From NCBI RefSeq assembly GCF_024347675.1, contig NZ_AP024882.1, forward strand, positions 1,736,001 to 1,800,000: a stretch of DNA of 64,000 nucleotides, in the 5' to 3' direction. Positions within the stretch are counted from its first letter, which is position 1. Every line of letters starts with the position of its first letter. Shown here one piece after another: positions 43,391 to 52,278 of the stretch. This DNA comes from Vibrio ishigakensis (GTDB lineage Bacteria > Pseudomonadota > Gammaproteobacteria > Enterobacterales > Vibrionaceae). A program made the translations under genes and the position numbers. The notes beneath the pieces were generated by a model that did not search any database, was not told the DNA's origin, and saw only the letters and a list, made by a program, of their open reading frames with translations.

Positions 43391-44407
43391 TTAGAAGGTG
43401 TAACGCATACCAAGCATGATCTCGTCTTGGTCGTTGTCACCGATACCACCCTGACCTTCGTCAAGTAGGTTGATCTTATAGCTTCCAAAGAACGCCATAT
43501 CACCGATGTAGCGAGCATACTCAAGGCCGATAAAGTTGATATCTAGCTCTTCGATGTCATCTGCAGAGAAGTAGCTATAGGTCAGGTTTACGTTGTTATC
43601 GCCAAACGCGTAGCCAAGGTAAGCGTCTGCTGCATTGTAGTCAGAGCCCTTCACGCCTTCTTTAGAGATGCTACCGCCTTGATAAAGTGCCGCTAACCAA
43701 AGACCGTTGTCATTGGTGTATTTTGCTGCCGCCATGTAAGCATCAGAGCGGTCAGTTTTGTTGCCAGCACCATAGGTTTCATCGCTCGACGCGTAACCGA
43801 TACCCACTTCAACACCCATAGGTAATGCATAAGCCACTACTGCACCGTAGCCATTACTCTGAGCACTTTCACTGTCTGAGTTGAAGTTGCCGTCTACATG
43901 TACGCTTAAGCCGTTGTCGAAAGCCATCTCATACTTAAGAACATTCTTAGCGCGGTCAGCAGTCGCTACTGTGTATTCGTTGATATAACCACTGTAGGTT
44001 TCCGCCATATCCGTCCAATCGGTTAAGTAGGTGACCGCATTGTTTTGGTGGCCGTAGTAAAAGTTACCATAAGTAGATTGAACACCAGCGAATAGGTGAC
44101 GGGTGTTTACTGCTACATCGTCTTTGGTACCGTCTTCGTTTTCGGTCAGTTCAAACTCATACTTACCGAAGAAAGACACATCTTCAGACATCTTCTGAGT
44201 ACCATCAACGCTCAAACGTACGCGAGATGCATCTGAATAGCTACTACCGTTTTTGTCTGTCTTGTTTGCGTCAGAAAAGTTACCACGAACCTCAGCGCGA
44301 CCGCCGATGTTTAGGGTAGTTTTATCATCTTGAAAAACCGTGGCTGCAGTTGCAAAAGGGGCTGCAAAGGTACTCGCCACTGCAATAGTCACTAGCTTTA
44401 ATTTCAT
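43391..44407 (-). CDS. OmpU-like general outer membrane porin
   Basis: A 338-residue trimeric-type porin. The signal peptide ends PFATAATVF. The mature sequence has 16-strand porin features: LNIGGRAEVRGNF at the N-terminus, NTRHLFAGVQSTYGNFYYGHQ, a TDW constriction-loop region, and a terminal MRYTF. It belongs to the Gram-negative porin family and most resembles OmpU-type porins of vibrios. Strong codon bias suggests an abundant protein. It is divergent from a CRP-fold regulator gene at 44684, which may control it. The 44408-44683 gap shows no clear operator. Confidence 0.87.
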   Translation of the reverse strand: MKLKLVTIAVASTFAAPFATAATVFQDDKTTLNIGGRAEVRGNFSDANKTDKNGSSYSDASRVRLSVDGTQKMSEDVSFFGKYEFELTENEDGTKDDVAVNTRHLFAGVQSTYGNFYYGHQNNAVTYLTDWTDMAETYSGYINEYTVATADRAKNVLKYEMAFDNGLSVHVDGNFNSDSESAQSNGYGAVVAYALPMGVEVGIGYASSDETYGAGNKTDRSDAYMAAAKYTNDNGLWLAALYQGGSISKEGVKGSDYNAADAYLGYAFGDNNVNLTYSYFSADDIEELDINFIGLEYARYIGDMAFFGSYKINLLDEGQGGIGDNDQDEIMLGMRYTF

Positions 44408-44683
44408 AGTAGAAACCGATCCTTATTTTTATAATGGGGTGCCATTTCATTTCAGGGTCAATGGCATTTAGAGAATGAAAAATCGATAAGAATCAGCAGG
44501 CTAATGAGTGCCTGCTTATTATCGATGGCAAGGATTATTCGGCAGCTGGCGAGACTTGTACAACCGCATATGTAGGATCAAACCCTCGTCAAAAAGGGAC
44601 ACATTTGCTTAAAATTGATTATTAGATGAGTCAGCTAACGTCAGATAATATCTCCCCTCTAAGACGCAGTTGAGGATTGGGAA

Positions 44684-45334
44684 ATGACGTATTCGATTGA
44701 GGTTCTAGTTTTAAAGCAGAAGCTAGATATTTCGATGGAGTTGGCTGAAACCCTATTTAGTATGGGCTCAGTGAAGACAATAGAAAAAGGCAATCTAGTT
44801 GCCCTAGAAGGCGCAGAACCCGTTAGTCTAATATTTCCTATATCTGGTATGTTCGGCGCACAACCTACCTTGGAAGAAGGTCAAGAACACGCCTTTAAAG
44901 TGTATGGTCCCGGCATGATCATCAACGATGCCTATGCCTTACAACCTAGCCAAAGACATTGCGATATTCGTTGTATGCAAGAATCTAGAGTCCTTTATAT
45001 TTCTCTTTCTAAAGTGCGACGATTACTCGAGGTCTCTATCGAATTAAACCATCTGTTACTGGCATCGGTATCAAAAAAACTCAATGCGTCTTCGCTGCTT
45101 CTGTTTATCCGTAAAGAGAAAAACCCTACTCTAAAGGTAAGCCGAGCTCTCAATTTCCTCGCTACTGTAGATGAAAACAAAACCGTGCACCTTAACTATT
45201 CAGAACTAGGCGCACTGATCAACACCTCAAGGAACACCATAGCCGAAGTCATCGACGAACTGCTAGCCAAAAAGAAAGTCACCAAGGTAAACGGCACCAT
45301 CAAGCTCTCAGGTTGCCTTCTTACCGAAAACTAA
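44684..45334 (+). CDS. CRP/FNR-superfamily transcriptional regulator
   Basis: A 216-residue regulator. Residues about 20-125 form a cyclic-nucleotide-binding-like beta-barrel (SLIFPISGMFGAQ), but the phosphate-binding motif of true CRP is not evident. A C-terminal winged helix follows (LGALINTSRNTIAEVIDEL). No Cys cluster of the FNR type is seen. The ligand is unknown. It is divergent from the OmpU-like porin gene and convergent with a small outer membrane protein gene, either of which could be its target. Confidence 0.82.
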   Translation: MTYSIEVLVLKQKLDISMELAETLFSMGSVKTIEKGNLVALEGAEPVSLIFPISGMFGAQPTLEEGQEHAFKVYGPGMIINDAYALQPSQRHCDIRCMQESRVLYISLSKVRRLLEVSIELNHLLLASVSKKLNASSLLLFIRKEKNPTLKVSRALNFLATVDENKTVHLNYSELGALINTSRNTIAEVIDELLAKKKVTKVNGTIKLSGCLLTEN

Positions 45335-45360
45335 AAAGCGCCCCCAATTGGAGCGCTCTA
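45333..45360. terminator. Bidirectional terminator
   Basis: AAAAGCGC-CCCCAATTGGA-GCGCTCT, with A-rich left and T-poor right side; placed between two convergent genes. Stem of 6-7 bp with a possible CCAATTGG inner stem. Confidence 0.65.
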
Positions 45361-45365
45361 AATAA

Positions 45366-46127
45366 CTAGATTTGGTAGTTGAACTCAATACGATGCTCAC
45401 CATCTTTAAAGTTGCCATACTCGTTCCAGTTGGCAAAATAACGCACATTAAAGCGTGATGTGAACTGATAAGAGGCTGCAACCTCATGCGCAAGGATAGA
45501 CGACTCACCGGCAAAGCCAGCATCCTTATACACGTCTGATCCCGATAAAGTAGTCATCCACATAGGGTTGTAGTTAAGCCAGATCTTATCCGTGATTTCA
45601 ATCTTGGTATAAGTACCCACAACAGCAAATGTGCCCGGCACCGAATAACCGCTGATCACCTCACCATCATCACCTATAGCATTATTAGCAAAGGATACAC
45701 CTAGCCCAGCCAAAGGATAGAACTGCACAGGGCCCAGTTTAGGTAAGGCTTGAATAAAGCTATAAGAGGCACTGCCCGCCTCATTGTTAAAGTCATAGCT
45801 CATGTCTATCTGCATACCACGGCCATTGGTCAAGTCTGCCTCGAAACGACGAAAGCGAACGCTATCGATACTGTCATTTGCATAGTCTCTAAAGCCCAAA
45901 CTATCACCTAACGCTCCCTTAAATTCGAGTACGTTCATGCCCATAGTGGCATCGTTGCCCGTGTCAAAGGTTTGACCCAATTTAAAGTTGATTCCACGGT
46001 CGGTATAACCCGCACCAAGCTGTGTATAGACCGCTAGAGGGTCGGACATGTCTTGAACCTCAGTTTCAGCAAGAGCCAAAGATGAAAAAGAGGCCAGTAA
46101 CAGAGAAGGAATTAGGGTTTTGTTCAT
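45366..46127 (-). CDS. Exported outer membrane beta-barrel protein of unknown function
   Basis: A 253-residue protein with a signal peptide ending ALAETEV. The mature part alternates aromatic and polar residues in strand-like blocks (YTQLGAGYTDRGINFKLGQ, VRYFANWNEYG), and the last residues HRIEFNYQI look like a closing strand. The general pattern is that of a small beta-barrel in the outer membrane. I do not recognise the family. It is convergent with the CRP-fold regulator. A real signal sequence and consistent strand pattern support the coding call. Confidence 0.7.
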   Translation of the reverse strand: MNKTLIPSLLLASFSSLALAETEVQDMSDPLAVYTQLGAGYTDRGINFKLGQTFDTGNDATMGMNVLEFKGALGDSLGFRDYANDSIDSVRFRRFEADLTNGRGMQIDMSYDFNNEAGSASYSFIQALPKLGPVQFYPLAGLGVSFANNAIGDDGEVISGYSVPGTFAVVGTYTKIEITDKIWLNYNPMWMTTLSGSDVYKDAGFAGESSILAHEVAASYQFTSRFNVRYFANWNEYGNFKDGEHRIEFNYQI

Positions 46128-46237
46128 CGTCTTATTTCTATCTGATATTGAAATAAGGCGATGCTAGCAATCCCAGAATTTTGCTTTTGCACTAAGAGTG
46201 CAACTGGGCTTAAGGGTAATCGCGAAGAGCTAAGGGA

Positions 46238-46375
46238 CTACCTTGTTCGACTAAGTAGTCCCAGGATTCCACCTATATAGACGATGCTCCCATCAGCTTT
46301 TAACCAGCGCTCTTCAACACCTAAAGCCTTGTGATACCACTTACGGCGGATTCGTTTTTCTATCTTTTTGCTCAT
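46238..46375 (-). CDS. Possible small basic protein (45 residues)
   Basis: An ATG at 46375 opens 45 codons ending with TAG. The N-terminal 20 residues are strongly basic (MSKKIEKRIRRKWYHKALG), and the rest is IVYIGGILGLLSRTR. No good Shine-Dalgarno sequence is present. The conserved-looking amino acid mix and the otherwise empty 46128-46586 gap make it worth listing, as does a motif copy at 46450-46465 that is shared with the promoters of the two neighbouring genes. It could also be a chance ORF. Confidence 0.35.
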   Translation of the reverse strand: MSKKIEKRIRRKWYHKALGVEERWLKADGSIVYIGGILGLLSRTR

Positions 46376-46449
46376 TATTTTGCGTTTAATTTCTGGACGA
46401 TATTTAGGTTTTTCTGGGCGCTAGTCTATCGAAACTTATTGTTTGAAAG

Positions 46450-46465
46450 TTGCCATTTCATGCCA
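46450..46465. promoter_or_regulatory. Shared 16-bp motif, copy 1
   Basis: TTGCCATTTCATGCCA, upstream of the small - strand ORF at 46238-46375. Its reverse complement differs from copy 3 at one position. Confidence 0.4.
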
Positions 46466-46586
46466 GATGACAAATTAAAGGCGTATAGAAAATAGGCCTG
46501 CGGGATTACACCTATGTCTTGTTATGGGGTAAAAATAGCTACCGTAACCTCCTCTTACTCCTTAAGTAGGTAAACTTATCATAATG

Positions 46587-47612
46587 TCACTGGAGTTCAG
46601 CTTCACGTAATGGGATCAAGAGCCCCAAGATGATCATGCTGACACCTCCAACAATAGTGAACCAGAGTCTAGGCATAAGTACGGCCTCAACTATTTCGCT
46701 ATTAAATGGGCCTACGGATACAGCTAATATCAATAGCATGATAAACGCAGTAGCAACCGTATAGTTGTGCTCCAGATAAACCAAAATCATATATAGGGAC
46801 ACAATCACTAGGCTCCAAGTGATGACACTCACTACTAACGGAGAATCCATGTAACCCAACATTAAACCGAGGGGAACATAAATTAACGCCCCCAGAACGG
46901 TACCACTCAATCGCTCCCAAGCTTTTGGTGCTAGATTCTTAGTCAGCGGGCTGTGGATCATCATAAATAGATACGCTCCCAGTGCCGCGCCACTACCGCC
47001 GATAAGACCTAAACAAAGAATAAGACCAACACCTAGCGCCTTACGCACAGAATACTTTAGGTCCACCTTGTTCAGTTTATACGCTTGCTTGGCTTGCTCG
47101 CTTCCACTCTCAGGATTTGGCCAAACAATGGTTGCCGCAATTATCGCAACCACAATACCCAAAATTACAGACACAGCACGCTGAGTCATAAGCGCAATTG
47201 GGTCAACATTTGATGGCACCATCATCATAGACAACAACAAGAAAGTCAGAGGCAGTATGTATTTAGGCACGCTTTGGTGGTGTGAATCGCGCTCAAACAG
47301 CACCAGTACAAAGGTAAAGATTGCTGTGGTTAACGGCGCCCAAGGCATAGCAACAAGGGATAGCGGAACCGCAATTAACGTAGTCAGCAAAGGTATCAAG
47401 CTACCCTTTACAGCCGACTCAGATGAAGAGAACTTTAGACAGAAAAGATAGTGAATGATCCCCACCTCAACCGCCACAAAGGCTTCACCTGCGTCATAGA
47501 GATACGCACTGATGATTAATAGCACAATAGAAAGAATAAACATTCTATTACCCAAAACCAGATAAGGCTTAGGGGGGACCACTTTTTGCAAAACTACACT
47601 CATCATATTCAT
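46587..47612 (-). CDS. FUSC-like integral membrane protein
   Basis: A 341-residue membrane protein with about ten hydrophobic segments in two similar halves. The second half (VRKALGVGLILCLGLIGGSG, then AWERLSGTVLGALIYVPLGL) matches the membrane part of fusaric-acid-resistance/YccS-like (FUSC) proteins, with the R-x-x-GT signature. The usual large cytoplasmic domains are missing, leaving only the membrane portion. Members export aromatic acids or related compounds, but substrate cannot be inferred here. A 16-bp motif shared with its neighbours lies 73-88 nt upstream of its start codon. Confidence 0.72.
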   Translation of the reverse strand: MNMMSVVLQKVVPPKPYLVLGNRMFILSIVLLIISAYLYDAGEAFVAVEVGIIHYLFCLKFSSSESAVKGSLIPLLTTLIAVPLSLVAMPWAPLTTAIFTFVLVLFERDSHHQSVPKYILPLTFLLLSMMMVPSNVDPIALMTQRAVSVILGIVVAIIAATIVWPNPESGSEQAKQAYKLNKVDLKYSVRKALGVGLILCLGLIGGSGAALGAYLFMMIHSPLTKNLAPKAWERLSGTVLGALIYVPLGLMLGYMDSPLVVSVITWSLVIVSLYMILVYLEHNYTVATAFIMLLILAVSVGPFNSEIVEAVLMPRLWFTIVGGVSMIILGLLIPLREAELQ

Positions 47613-47684
47613 TAACCTCAGTTGTAATTGCTAATAAAGACTCTTAAACAAGGCGCATAGAATACGTGAGTTATTCAAATTAGA

Positions 47685-47700
47685 TTGCCATTTGGTGACA
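47685..47700. promoter_or_regulatory. Shared 16-bp motif, copy 2
   Basis: TTGCCATTTGGTGACA, upstream of the FUSC-like gene (- strand). It shares the TTGCCATTT half with copy 1. Confidence 0.4.
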
Positions 47701-47872
47701 TGTTGATGCGATTAACTGGAAGCAACAAGCCTAAGTATCACAATGTCACCGAATGACTACCATTGGACTATATACCTGCTCGCGGGGAACAGTACCTTGG
47801 TCTCAGCCCACTCTCTGTTATTAGTGCAGATTGGAGTGACCTTTTTTACTAATAAATCAGTACTTTATTGGA

Positions 47873-47888
47873 TGGCATGAAATGACAA
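47873..47888. promoter_or_regulatory. Shared 16-bp motif, copy 3
   Basis: TGGCATGAAATGACAA, upstream of the + strand gene at 47945. It is the inverted form of copy 1 with one difference in 16. The 47613-47944 region has no ORF or terminator; it holds copies 2 and 3 and otherwise nothing recognisable. Confidence 0.4.
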
Positions 47889-47944
47889 GTAATCATTCAT
47901 AAAAAGCGTACACTGCTCCAATAAAATTAACCTGAGTAATCCTT

Positions 47945-48343
47945 ATGTACACTTCAGAAAACTGGAAGTTCGGGACAAGAACAACAATAAGGCAGGGAAA
48001 GCTATTGCTTCTTCAGCAACTAAAGACTGAGGAACAGATTGCACTATTTATAAAGGTGCAACTTGATAAGATGGCAACGACCATCGAAGGTGATATAGAA
48101 AATCCAGAGCTAGAGTCTCTAAAGCTACTGTTAGAGAGTGAGCAGGTAAATGCCATTGAGTATCAAGGCTGTTGGCAAAAGGCCGAGCAATCCTATAAAT
48201 CCCTAACGGATCATCTGCAACGATTCCTAAGTTGCATCGCCTACGGAGTAACGCCAGCAGTTATGGCTCTGATTTGTGATATTACCCATGAGCTTATTGA
48301 AGACACCTCAGTTGAGGTAATTGAGCGTTATTCGTTTAACTAA
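47945..48343 (+). CDS. Hypothetical cytoplasmic protein (132 residues)
   Basis: A 132-residue protein with no signal peptide. It is mostly helical by composition: an N-terminal basic part (NWKFGTRTTIRQGKLLLLQQL), an acidic helix (ESLKLLLESEQVNA), and a hydrophobic C-terminal part (FLSCIAYGVTPAVMALICDI). No family was recognised. It has its own promoter region with the shared motif and ends in a perfect palindromic terminator. It is divergent from the FUSC-like gene, which makes co-regulation likely. Confidence 0.6.
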   Translation: MYTSENWKFGTRTTIRQGKLLLLQQLKTEEQIALFIKVQLDKMATTIEGDIENPELESLKLLLESEQVNAIEYQGCWQKAEQSYKSLTDHLQRFLSCIAYGVTPAVMALICDITHELIEDTSVEVIERYSFN

Positions 48344-48360
48344 AAACGTATGCATAAAAA

Positions 48361-48386
48361 AAGAGCCGCTTAATTAAGCGGCTCTT
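48361..48386. terminator. Bidirectional terminator
   Basis: AAGAGCCGCTTAA-TTAAGCGGCTCTT is a perfect palindrome between the convergent hypothetical gene and guaC. Confidence 0.88.
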
Positions 48387-48408
48387 CTCATTGATTCATA
48401 GTATCGGC

Positions 48409-49452
48409 TTACTCTTTACCGAATACGTTGTTCTCTTGCTCTTGTACACGGATGAAGGTAGTACGCTTGGTTAGCTCTTTAAGCTTTGCCGCGCCTACGT
48501 AGGTACAAGTTGAACGAACACCGCCTAGGATGTCTGAGATAGTGCCGTGAACGCTACCACGGAATGGTAGAAGTACGGTTTTACCTTCAGCTGCACGGTA
48601 TTTCGCAACACCGCCAGAGTGCTTGTCCATCGCGCTTTGTGAAGACATGCCGTAGAACTTCATGAAGGTCTTGCCGTCTTGCTCGATTACTTCGCCGCCT
48701 GACTCTTCGTGACCTGCTAGCATACCGCCAAGCATTACGAAGTCAGCACCGCCACCGAATGCTTTTGAAACGTCACCTGCACATGAACAACCACCGTCAC
48801 CGATGATCATGCCGCCAAGGCCGTGCGCTGCGTCACCACACTCGATGATTGCAGAAAGTTGTGGGTAACCAACACCAGTTTTAACGCGTGTAGTACATAC
48901 AGAACCTGGGCCGATACCAACTTTAACGATGTCAGCACCAGCAAGGATTAGCTCTTCACACATGTCGCCAGTTACTACGTTACCAGCAGAGATAACCTTG
49001 TTAGGGAACTCAGCGCGTACTTTTTGTACGTACTCAACTAGGTGCTCTGAGTAGCCGTTTGCGATATCGATACAGATGAAGATTAGCTCTTCTGATAACT
49101 CCATGATCTGCTTAGTTTTTTCAAAGTCAGCTTCTGAAGTACCAGTAGATACGAATACGTTGTTTAGAGTCTTAACATCAGCGTTTTGAACGAACTCAGC
49201 CCATTGCTCAACTGTGTAGTGCTTGTGCACTGCAGTCATTACGTCGTGCTCAGCTAGAGCCGCTACCATTTCGAAGCTGCCCACAGAATCCATGTTTGCT
49301 GCAATTACAGGTACACCAGACCATTGACGACCGCTATGCTTGAATGTAAACTCGCGGGTTAAATTTACTTGAGAACGACTTTTTAGTGTTGAACGCTTCG
49401 GGCGAAACAGTACATCTTTAAAGCCTAACTTAAGTTCTTGTTCGATACGCAT
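48409..49452 (-). CDS. guaC: GMP reductase
   Basis: A 347-residue TIM-barrel enzyme that reduces GMP to IMP with NADPH, releasing ammonia. The catalytic Cys186 sits in [11 protein letters not shown], the same position as in the E. coli enzyme, and the [14 protein letters not shown] start, the ANMDSVG motif, and the [12 protein letters not shown] phosphate loop are all present. No CBS domains are inserted, which separates it from IMP dehydrogenase. It functions in purine salvage. Codon bias is strong. The gene is monocistronic. Confidence 0.96.
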   Translation of the reverse strand: MRIEQELKLGFKDVLFRPKRSTLKSRSQVNLTREFTFKHSGRQWSGVPVIAANMDSVGSFEMVAALAEHDVMTAVHKHYTVEQWAEFVQNADVKTLNNVFVSTGTSEADFEKTKQIMELSEELIFICIDIANGYSEHLVEYVQKVRAEFPNKVISAGNVVTGDMCEELILAGADIVKVGIGPGSVCTTRVKTGVGYPQLSAIIECGDAAHGLGGMIIGDGGCSCAGDVSKAFGGGADFVMLGGMLAGHEESGGEVIEQDGKTFMKFYGMSSQSAMDKHSGGVAKYRAAEGKTVLLPFRGSVHGTISDILGGVRSTCTYVGAAKLKELTKRTTFIRVQEQENNVFGKE

Positions 49453-49539
49453 TGTTGCATTTCCTTACTTCAATAGATGATGTGCCAATTACAATGCAGG
49501 TCTGAGCTTTGGCAGAAGCGATGACCATTCTACGGACAC

Positions 49540-49576
49540 AAAAAAACCGGAGCGTTGGCAGACGCTCCGGTTTTCA
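49540..49576 (-). terminator. Terminator of the nnr gene
   Basis: AAACCGGAGCGT-TGGCAG-ACGCTCCGGTTT, a 12-bp stem, followed on the - strand by TTTTTGTG. Lies between nnr and guaC, both on the - strand. Confidence 0.9.
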
Positions 49577-49700
49577 GCATTATAGGACGTAAATTTTTTA
49601 TCACAATAGAAATTTGTCCAGAACCGTCCAAAATTCGCTTTAAAAACAATCAAACCATTTAAAATCAACAACTTAAAAAGTCGTACTTTTCTTAAGTTTC

Positions 49701-51203
49701 TTAGGAACTGCGAGGTAGATCACCTTCAAGATTCATTAGCTCTCTGATGTGAGGGAGAAGGTCTGAGGCTAAGATTCCTATCTTCCCGCCGTCGGCAGCC
49801 ACTCTATCGGCCGCAGTAGAATGCAACCATGCGCCTAGTGTCGCAGCTTCACTTGGACCTAAACCTTGTGCCAGTAGCGCAACTAAAATGCCGGTAAGTA
49901 CATCTCCCATACCTCCACTAGCCATGCCTGGATTCCCCGCGCGAATCACAAACTTCTCTTTTCCGTTATAAATGATGGTGCCTGAGCCTTTTAGCAAAGT
50001 GACCGCATGATATTTCTCATAGAGACGACGTGCAGCAACATACCTATCGGATTCCACCTCTTGAATAGAGGTGCCCAGCAATCGGCTTGCCTCGCCGGGA
50101 TGTGGGGTAATTATGGAGCCAGTTAAATCCGGCACCGAATCCATGTTGGCGATGAGATTGAGCGCGTCGGCATCAAACACTTTCGAGATTTGGTTTTGCT
50201 TGAATGCAAGGTTCAGAAGCTTCTTACCCCATTCTCCTTGCCCCAAGCCAGGGCCTACCGCTAACGCATTACAGCGCTCTACGCGCTCAATTAACAATTC
50301 CGATAAGTCCCCAGAATCATAGCTATGCACCATTATCTCTGGCTGACGACTGAGTAAAGGTGCCTGGGTTTGTTCACTACTGATAACACTGACAAGACCA
50401 GCTCCACTGCGAGCACAGGCTTGGGAAGCCAAGATGATAGCGCCACTAAAGCCTGCAGCACCGCCAACCAAAGTCGCTCTGCCGCTCTCTCCTTTGTGAA
50501 AGCACTCACCTCGCTTAGGCAGGACCTCTAGTGCCTGGGGCTTGTCAAAGATACTCGCGACCGGTCGCTCAAGATCTGCAAAGGCTTCCCCTACTCCCAA
50601 CTCTGCGATAAATAACTCACCCACCACTGCTTTGGCTCTGCCGGTTACCAGCCCAGTTTTAGCTCCTATAAAGGAGACAGTAGTATCTGCGCGAACGCAT
50701 CCGCCCAACATAACGCCAGTATCCGCCTGAAGCCCTGAAGGCACATCTAGAGAAAGCACCTTACTCTGAAGGGCATTGATGCGTCTGATGACATACAGCA
50801 TCTCCTCACGAACAGCGCCAGAGAGACCTGTACCAAGTAAGCCATCGACAATAAGCTCGAACTCACCATTAGGAAACTCGTTTTCTATATTGCCGCCTAT
50901 ATTGAGCCATGACTGCTTCGCGTGGGAGGAGTCATCGGTGGAAGAGTGGCAAAACTTAGGTTGAAATAGGGTAACCGAGTAGCCCTCTATGGCGGCCTGC
51001 CTAGCAACTACGAAACCATCACCACCGTTATTACCGCTGCCGCAACACACCAATATATGAGCGCCAGGCTCAGCCATCTGTTTAAGGCGTTCAAAGGCGG
51101 CAAAACCCGCTCTCTCCATAAGTTCATACATGGAGATGCCAACGGTTTGGGCCGCTACAGGCTCGCTACGCTTAATTTGTTCGGCACGATAGAGGGGAAA
51201 CAT
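49701..51203 (-). CDS. nnr: Bifunctional NAD(P)H-hydrate epimerase and dehydratase
   Basis: A 500-residue metabolite-repair enzyme. The N-terminal YjeF_N epimerase domain (about 1-215) shows CCGSGNNGGDGFVVAR, and the C-terminal carbohydrate-kinase-like ADP-dependent dehydratase domain shows ITPHPGEASRL, LLKGSGTII and the GNPGMASGGMGDVLTG motif with the catalytic Asp. The protein repairs hydrated NADH and NADPH. Fusion of both activities in one chain is the common bacterial form (E. coli nnr). No tsaE/amiB genes are adjacent here, unlike in E. coli. Confidence 0.95.
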   Translation of the reverse strand: MFPLYRAEQIKRSEPVAAQTVGISMYELMERAGFAAFERLKQMAEPGAHILVCCGSGNNGGDGFVVARQAAIEGYSVTLFQPKFCHSSTDDSSHAKQSWLNIGGNIENEFPNGEFELIVDGLLGTGLSGAVREEMLYVIRRINALQSKVLSLDVPSGLQADTGVMLGGCVRADTTVSFIGAKTGLVTGRAKAVVGELFIAELGVGEAFADLERPVASIFDKPQALEVLPKRGECFHKGESGRATLVGGAAGFSGAIILASQACARSGAGLVSVISSEQTQAPLLSRQPEIMVHSYDSGDLSELLIERVERCNALAVGPGLGQGEWGKKLLNLAFKQNQISKVFDADALNLIANMDSVPDLTGSIITPHPGEASRLLGTSIQEVESDRYVAARRLYEKYHAVTLLKGSGTIIYNGKEKFVIRAGNPGMASGGMGDVLTGILVALLAQGLGPSEAATLGAWLHSTAADRVAADGGKIGILASDLLPHIRELMNLEGDLPRSS

Positions 51204-51297
51204 AGGCTAATCCCTTATGAATTCAATCACTAAAGGATATACCGAATATGAGGATCCGCACTGTGATCCTGCTTTTTAGATGGAAAAAGAGAGGCAT

Positions 51298-51331
51298 AAA
51301 AAAAGCGCCGATAACGATCGACGCTTTTCAC
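51298..51331 (-). terminator. Terminator of the 51.3-kb membrane protein gene
   Basis: AAAAGCGCCGATAACGATCGACGCTTTT; on the - strand the hairpin is followed by TTTTTT. It has a GATAACGATC inner part and is mismatched in the middle. Confidence 0.75.
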
Positions 51332-51344
51332 TAGAATGCTTTGA

Positions 51345-51716
51345 TTAAGCTTGTGCTTCTTTCGCCTTAGAAAGACCAAGACGGCGATTAGTCGCTTTGT
51401 CTTTAAAGTAGAAGTACACGTAGGTCACTGCCACTGCGAAGAACAGATACGAAAGCGAGAAAATGAACGGCGAGGTAATATGACCTGCTTTAACACCTAT
51501 CATTGTCGCTGTTACCGTAACGGTTAGCTTAGACAGCATACCAACTAGCAGTAGGAATACAGCAAGTTGTGGCCAACGCGTAGAACGGAAGGCAAACCAA
51601 AAACATGAACCCACAGCTAGCGACGCAGTACCCAGCCCGTAAAGGAAAGAGTGTAAATGTTCAGCTGACGCTGCACCGGCAGAAACGGAAACCAACAGAA
51701 GTAAGAAAATCTTCAT
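51345..51716 (-). CDS. Small integral membrane protein of unknown function
   Basis: A 123-residue protein with four hydrophobic segments: an N-terminal signal-like helix, about 27-45, about 50-75, and 82-103. The C-terminus is basic and helical (FKDKATNRRLGLSKAKEAQA). No family recognised. It is transcribed alone. The long A+T-rich region upstream (51717-52278) contains the promoter of the divergent OFA-type transporter. Confidence 0.6.
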   Translation of the reverse strand: MKIFLLLLVSVSAGAASAEHLHSFLYGLGTASLAVGSCFWFAFRSTRWPQLAVFLLLVGMLSKLTVTVTATMIGVKAGHITSPFIFSLSYLFFAVAVTYVYFYFKDKATNRRLGLSKAKEAQA

Positions 51717-52146
51717 ACAAACCCCACTAATAGTTAGTAAAGCATCCTTTCAAATTTGAAAACTAAGTTTTATACGCATTTTGAATGAAAAAGACACAGA
51801 TTGAAACCATTATTTTGCATGTTTTTTGTACAGAAATTTATTATGACCCTACATTTCACAAGGCTTTAACAAGTTTAATATCTCCCGATCACTACAAAGG
51901 CTTATCAAATCAGCATTTGTAATTCAAACCCTTAAAACCACACTCTAATTGTTAGTATTTTGTAAAAGTTAAACCTATTTAAATTTTTGTCGTAGTGATC
52001 ACCCAAGGTATGGACACCCCCTCTTTTGTATGCAATTAGACCCCTATTTTTATCCATAAAATAGGCAGATCTACATCACAAAATGCTACACGGTAAGCCC
52101 TTGCCATTTGTATGGAAAATAATTTCTCTAAAATGAGAAAAAGGGA

Positions 52147-52212
52147 TTCACTTCACAAAAAACTTGTGTACAATTCGCGCACCCATGCTCTTTGAATTGT
52201 TGAAAGTTTCAA
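52147..52212 (+). promoter_or_regulatory. Promoter and palindrome before the OFA-type MFS gene
   Basis: TTCACT (52147-52152) and an extended -10 TGTGTACAAT (-10 hexamer TACAAT at 52169-52174), with a 16-bp spacer, look like a good promoter with a start near 52181. Just downstream, TTGAAA-G-TTTCAA (52200-52212) is a perfect 13-bp palindrome in the leader. The rest of the 51717-52278 gap holds CRP-like TCACA half-sites (near 52075) but nothing else definite. Confidence 0.5.
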
Positions 52213-52278
52213 AAATATTTTAACGGTTCGAACAATTAAACAGTCGGATACCAAACCGAATCAACGCTGAGAACAAAT

